Shown: one piece after another, positions 62,349 to 64,000 of the stretch
How positions within the stretch are numbered: position 1 is the stretch's first letter
How the letters are laid out: every line of letters starts with the position of its first letter
NCBI RefSeq assembly: GCF_000219605.1
Contig: NC_015740.1
Location: 2,170,001-2,234,000, forward strand
Direction of reading: 5' to 3'
Origin: Stutzerimonas stutzeri
GTDB taxonomy: Bacteria > Pseudomonadota > Gammaproteobacteria > Pseudomonadales > Pseudomonadaceae
DNA: 64,000 bases
Made by a program: the position numbers and the translations under genes
The notes under the pieces: model-generated
What the model saw: only the letters and a program-made list of their open reading frames with translations
The model's database searches: none
What the model was told of the DNA's origin: nothing

Positions 62349-63365
62349 CTAGCGCGCGGCCTTTTCGACTTCGGCCTGGACCTGGTCGAACAGCTCCTGG
62401 CCGACGGCGTCGATCACCGTCTGGATCGCCGGCTGCGCCTGTTCGCGCATGCGCTGGACCTCCTCCGGGCTGACCTCGTTGATCTGCATGCCGTGCTCCT
62501 TCAGCGCCGCCAGGGCCTGGCTCGCCTCGCGACGGGTGTCCTCGCGCTCGGCATCACGCGCCTTCTGGGCCGCCGCCATGATGATGCCCTGCTCGGTTTC
62601 CGAGAGCCCGTCCCACCAGCGCTTGGACGCCGTGACGATCCAGGGGCTGTAGACGTGATTGGTCACGCTGAGGAACTTCTGCACTTCATAGAACTTCGCG
62701 GACAGGATGGTGTTGTAGGGGTTTTCCTGGCCGTCCACCGCCTTGGTTTCCAGCGCAGTGAACAGCTCGGAGAACGGCAGCGGCACCGCATTGGCGCCCA
62801 TGCGCTTGAAGGTGTCGATGAACACCGGATTGGGCATCACGCGCAGTTTGATGCCATTGAAGTCCTCGAACTTCTCGATCGGCCGCGCGCTGTTGGTCAC
62901 GTTGCGAAAGCCATTCTCCCAGTAGACCAACCCGACCAGCCCCTTTTCCTCGAGCTTGTCCATAATCTGCCGACCCACCGGCCCGTCCAGTACCTGATCG
63001 GCCTGCCCAGGATCGGTGAAGAGAAACGGCGTGTCCCACACCGCCATTTCCTTGGTGATGCCAACCAGCGTCGCGGTCGAGCCAACCATCATTTCCTGTG
63101 CGCCGCCGATCAGCGCGTTCTGCATCTGGTCGTCCGAGCCGAGGCTGGCCGAACCAAAGGTACGCACTTTCAGCTTGCCGTCCGAAGCCTTGGCCACCTC
63201 TTCGGCGAGCAGTTTCACTGCCCTGCCCTGATTGCTGTCTTCGTTGAGGCCGTAGCCGAAGCGGATCATGCGCGGGCGGATGTCGTCGGCGGCGTGGACC
63301 TGGCCGAGGCCGAGTGTGCTGCCGAGCAATGCGGCGGTCAGGGTGCTGATGATGAGTCGTTTCAT
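62349..63365 (-). CDS. TRAP transporter solute-binding protein DctP-type
   Basis: Periplasmic receptor, 338 residues, signal ending near QVHAAD. Family motifs: MIRFGYGLNEDSNQGRAV, VRTFGSASLGSD, IKLRVMPNPVF (the conserved substrate-binding Arg) and VDGQENPYNTI. It lies 61 bp downstream of the large permease gene on the minus strand. Substrate unknown; the LacI neighbour suggests a sugar acid. Confidence 0.92.
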   Translation of the reverse strand: MKRLIISTLTAALLGSTLGLGQVHAADDIRPRMIRFGYGLNEDSNQGRAVKLLAEEVAKASDGKLKVRTFGSASLGSDDQMQNALIGGAQEMMVGSTATLVGITKEMAVWDTPFLFTDPGQADQVLDGPVGRQIMDKLEEKGLVGLVYWENGFRNVTNSARPIEKFEDFNGIKLRVMPNPVFIDTFKRMGANAVPLPFSELFTALETKAVDGQENPYNTILSAKFYEVQKFLSVTNHVYSPWIVTASKRWWDGLSETEQGIIMAAAQKARDAEREDTRREASQALAALKEHGMQINEVSPEEVQRMREQAQPAIQTVIDAVGQELFDQVQAEVEKAAR

Positions 63366-63426
63366 GGAGCGGTACCTTTCTTGTTGTTGGGCTGTTGGGT
63401 GTGTCGTTGGAGTTGCACGACCGGCG

Positions 63427-64000
63427 TTACCGCAGCCAGGCCAGGGGTACGGTGATGATCGAGGGCACGGCTATGAGCAGCCCGACGATCACCAGGTAGA
63501 CCAGGAAGAACGGCATCACGCCGCGCACCAGGGTTTCCATGCGCAGCCGGCCGATGCCGCCGACCACGTTGAGCACGGTGCCTACCGGCGGGGTGATCAG
63601 CCCGATGGAACCGATCAGCACGAACATCACGCCGAAATACACCGGATCGATGCCGGCCTTGATCGCGATCGGCGCCAGCACCGGACCGAGGATCAGAATG
63701 GTCGGGGTCAGGTCCAGCACCATGCCGACAGCGATCATCAGCAGCATGATGGCGACCATCAGCAGCTTGGGATCCTGCGCCAGCGGACCGAGCATCGCCG
63801 CGATCTCGTCGGGCAGCTGGGCCAGGGTGATCATGTACGCCGATACCGTCGCCGCGGCGCAGAGAAACATCACCGACGCCGTGGTGCGGCTGGCACGCGT
63901 GAGCACCTCGACCAGCCCGGCCCAGGTCAGTTCGCGATACAGCAGGGTCGAGACCGCCAGCGCGTAGACCGCGGCGACCACGGCGGCTTCGGTCGGGGTG
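63427..64000 (-). CDS. TRAP transporter large permease DctM (5' end cut by window)
   Basis: Twelve-helix-type TRAP permease; the last 190 residues are present and the frame stays open to the edge, where it reads TPTEAAVVAAVY, a typical DctM segment. Hydrophobic helices and LTPTILILGPVLAPI and LITPPVGTVLNVVGG confirm the family. About 235 N-terminal residues lie beyond the window, with dctQ presumably upstream of them. It is followed by the solute-binding protein. Confidence 0.9.
   Translation of the reverse strand, partial: TPTEAAVVAAVYALAVSTLLYRELTWAGLVEVLTRASRTTASVMFLCAAATVSAYMITLAQLPDEIAAMLGPLAQDPKLLMVAIMLLMIAVGMVLDLTPTILILGPVLAPIAIKAGIDPVYFGVMFVLIGSIGLITPPVGTVLNVVGGIGRLRMETLVRGVMPFFLVYLVIVGLLIAVPSIITVPLAWLR

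Overview
The window is GC-rich, gene-dense chromosomal DNA of a Pseudomonas-type gammaproteobacterium. Several gene orders match Pseudomonadaceae: mexS-mexT-mexE-mexF-oprN, muxA-muxB-muxC-opmB, the mannitol (mtl) operon with its AraC-type MtlR, and glgE-treS. The overall content would suit the P. stutzeri group (Stutzerimonas), but that is a judgement from memory, not a search. I saw no insertion sequence, prophage, CRISPR array, tRNA or rRNA. Both window ends cut genes: treS on the left and a TRAP permease on the right.

Layout. 1-5342 (minus): trehalose/alpha-glucan metabolism, glgE then a treS-maltokinase fusion, with an AlgU-like promoter match upstream. 5662-5826 (plus): a small disordered hypothetical protein. 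5830-11516 (minus): the fdnGHI-fdhE formate dehydrogenase operon. The catalytic subunit is read through an in-frame UGA (selenocysteine) followed by a bacterial SECIS hairpin. 11689-14460 (minus): a stress operon of an SDR oxidoreductase, Ku, and a stand-alone LigD polymerase domain. 14567-22924: mexS divergent from mexT, then mexEF-oprN. 23160-24322: an AadA-like aminoglycoside nucleotidyltransferase and a MmcQ/YjbR protein. 24650-25642: an orphan DctP solute-binding protein. 25701-34645 (minus): the four-gene muxABC-opmB efflux operon, divergent from a MurJ/MviN-like flippase (34922-36388). 36491-39966 (minus): a homoserine-dehydrogenase-like/SAF protein, thiol peroxidase and an AGCS amino-acid symporter. 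40448-46644 (minus): tamB, tamA and a GNAT. 46865-49142 (plus): xthA and a PstS-like/OmpA fusion behind a Pho-box-like site. 49239-58875 (plus): the complete mannitol/polyol cluster mtlZ, mtlR, mtlEFGK, mtlD, mtlY. 58962-61246: an acyl-CoA dehydrogenase divergent from a LysR regulator. 61271-64000 (minus): LacI regulator, TRAP solute-binding protein and TRAP large permease.

How it works together. The mtl genes make a full route: ABC import (EFGK), oxidation of mannitol/arabitol/sorbitol (D), and phosphorylation of the xylulose (Y) or fructose (Z) produced, under MtlR. The mex block keeps its redox-linked oxidoreductase and LysR activator beside the pump. The fdn operon makes a periplasm-facing selenium/molybdenum formate dehydrogenase feeding the quinone pool. 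TamA/TamB form an outer-membrane assembly and lipid-transport module.

No clearly unprecedented multi-gene system was found. The points most worth checking are the UGA/SECIS gene, the Ku plus ligase-less LigD polymerase pair, the Pho-box-linked PstS/OmpA fusion, the chromosomal aadA-like gene behind an efflux operon, and several regulatory hairpins and dyads listed below.
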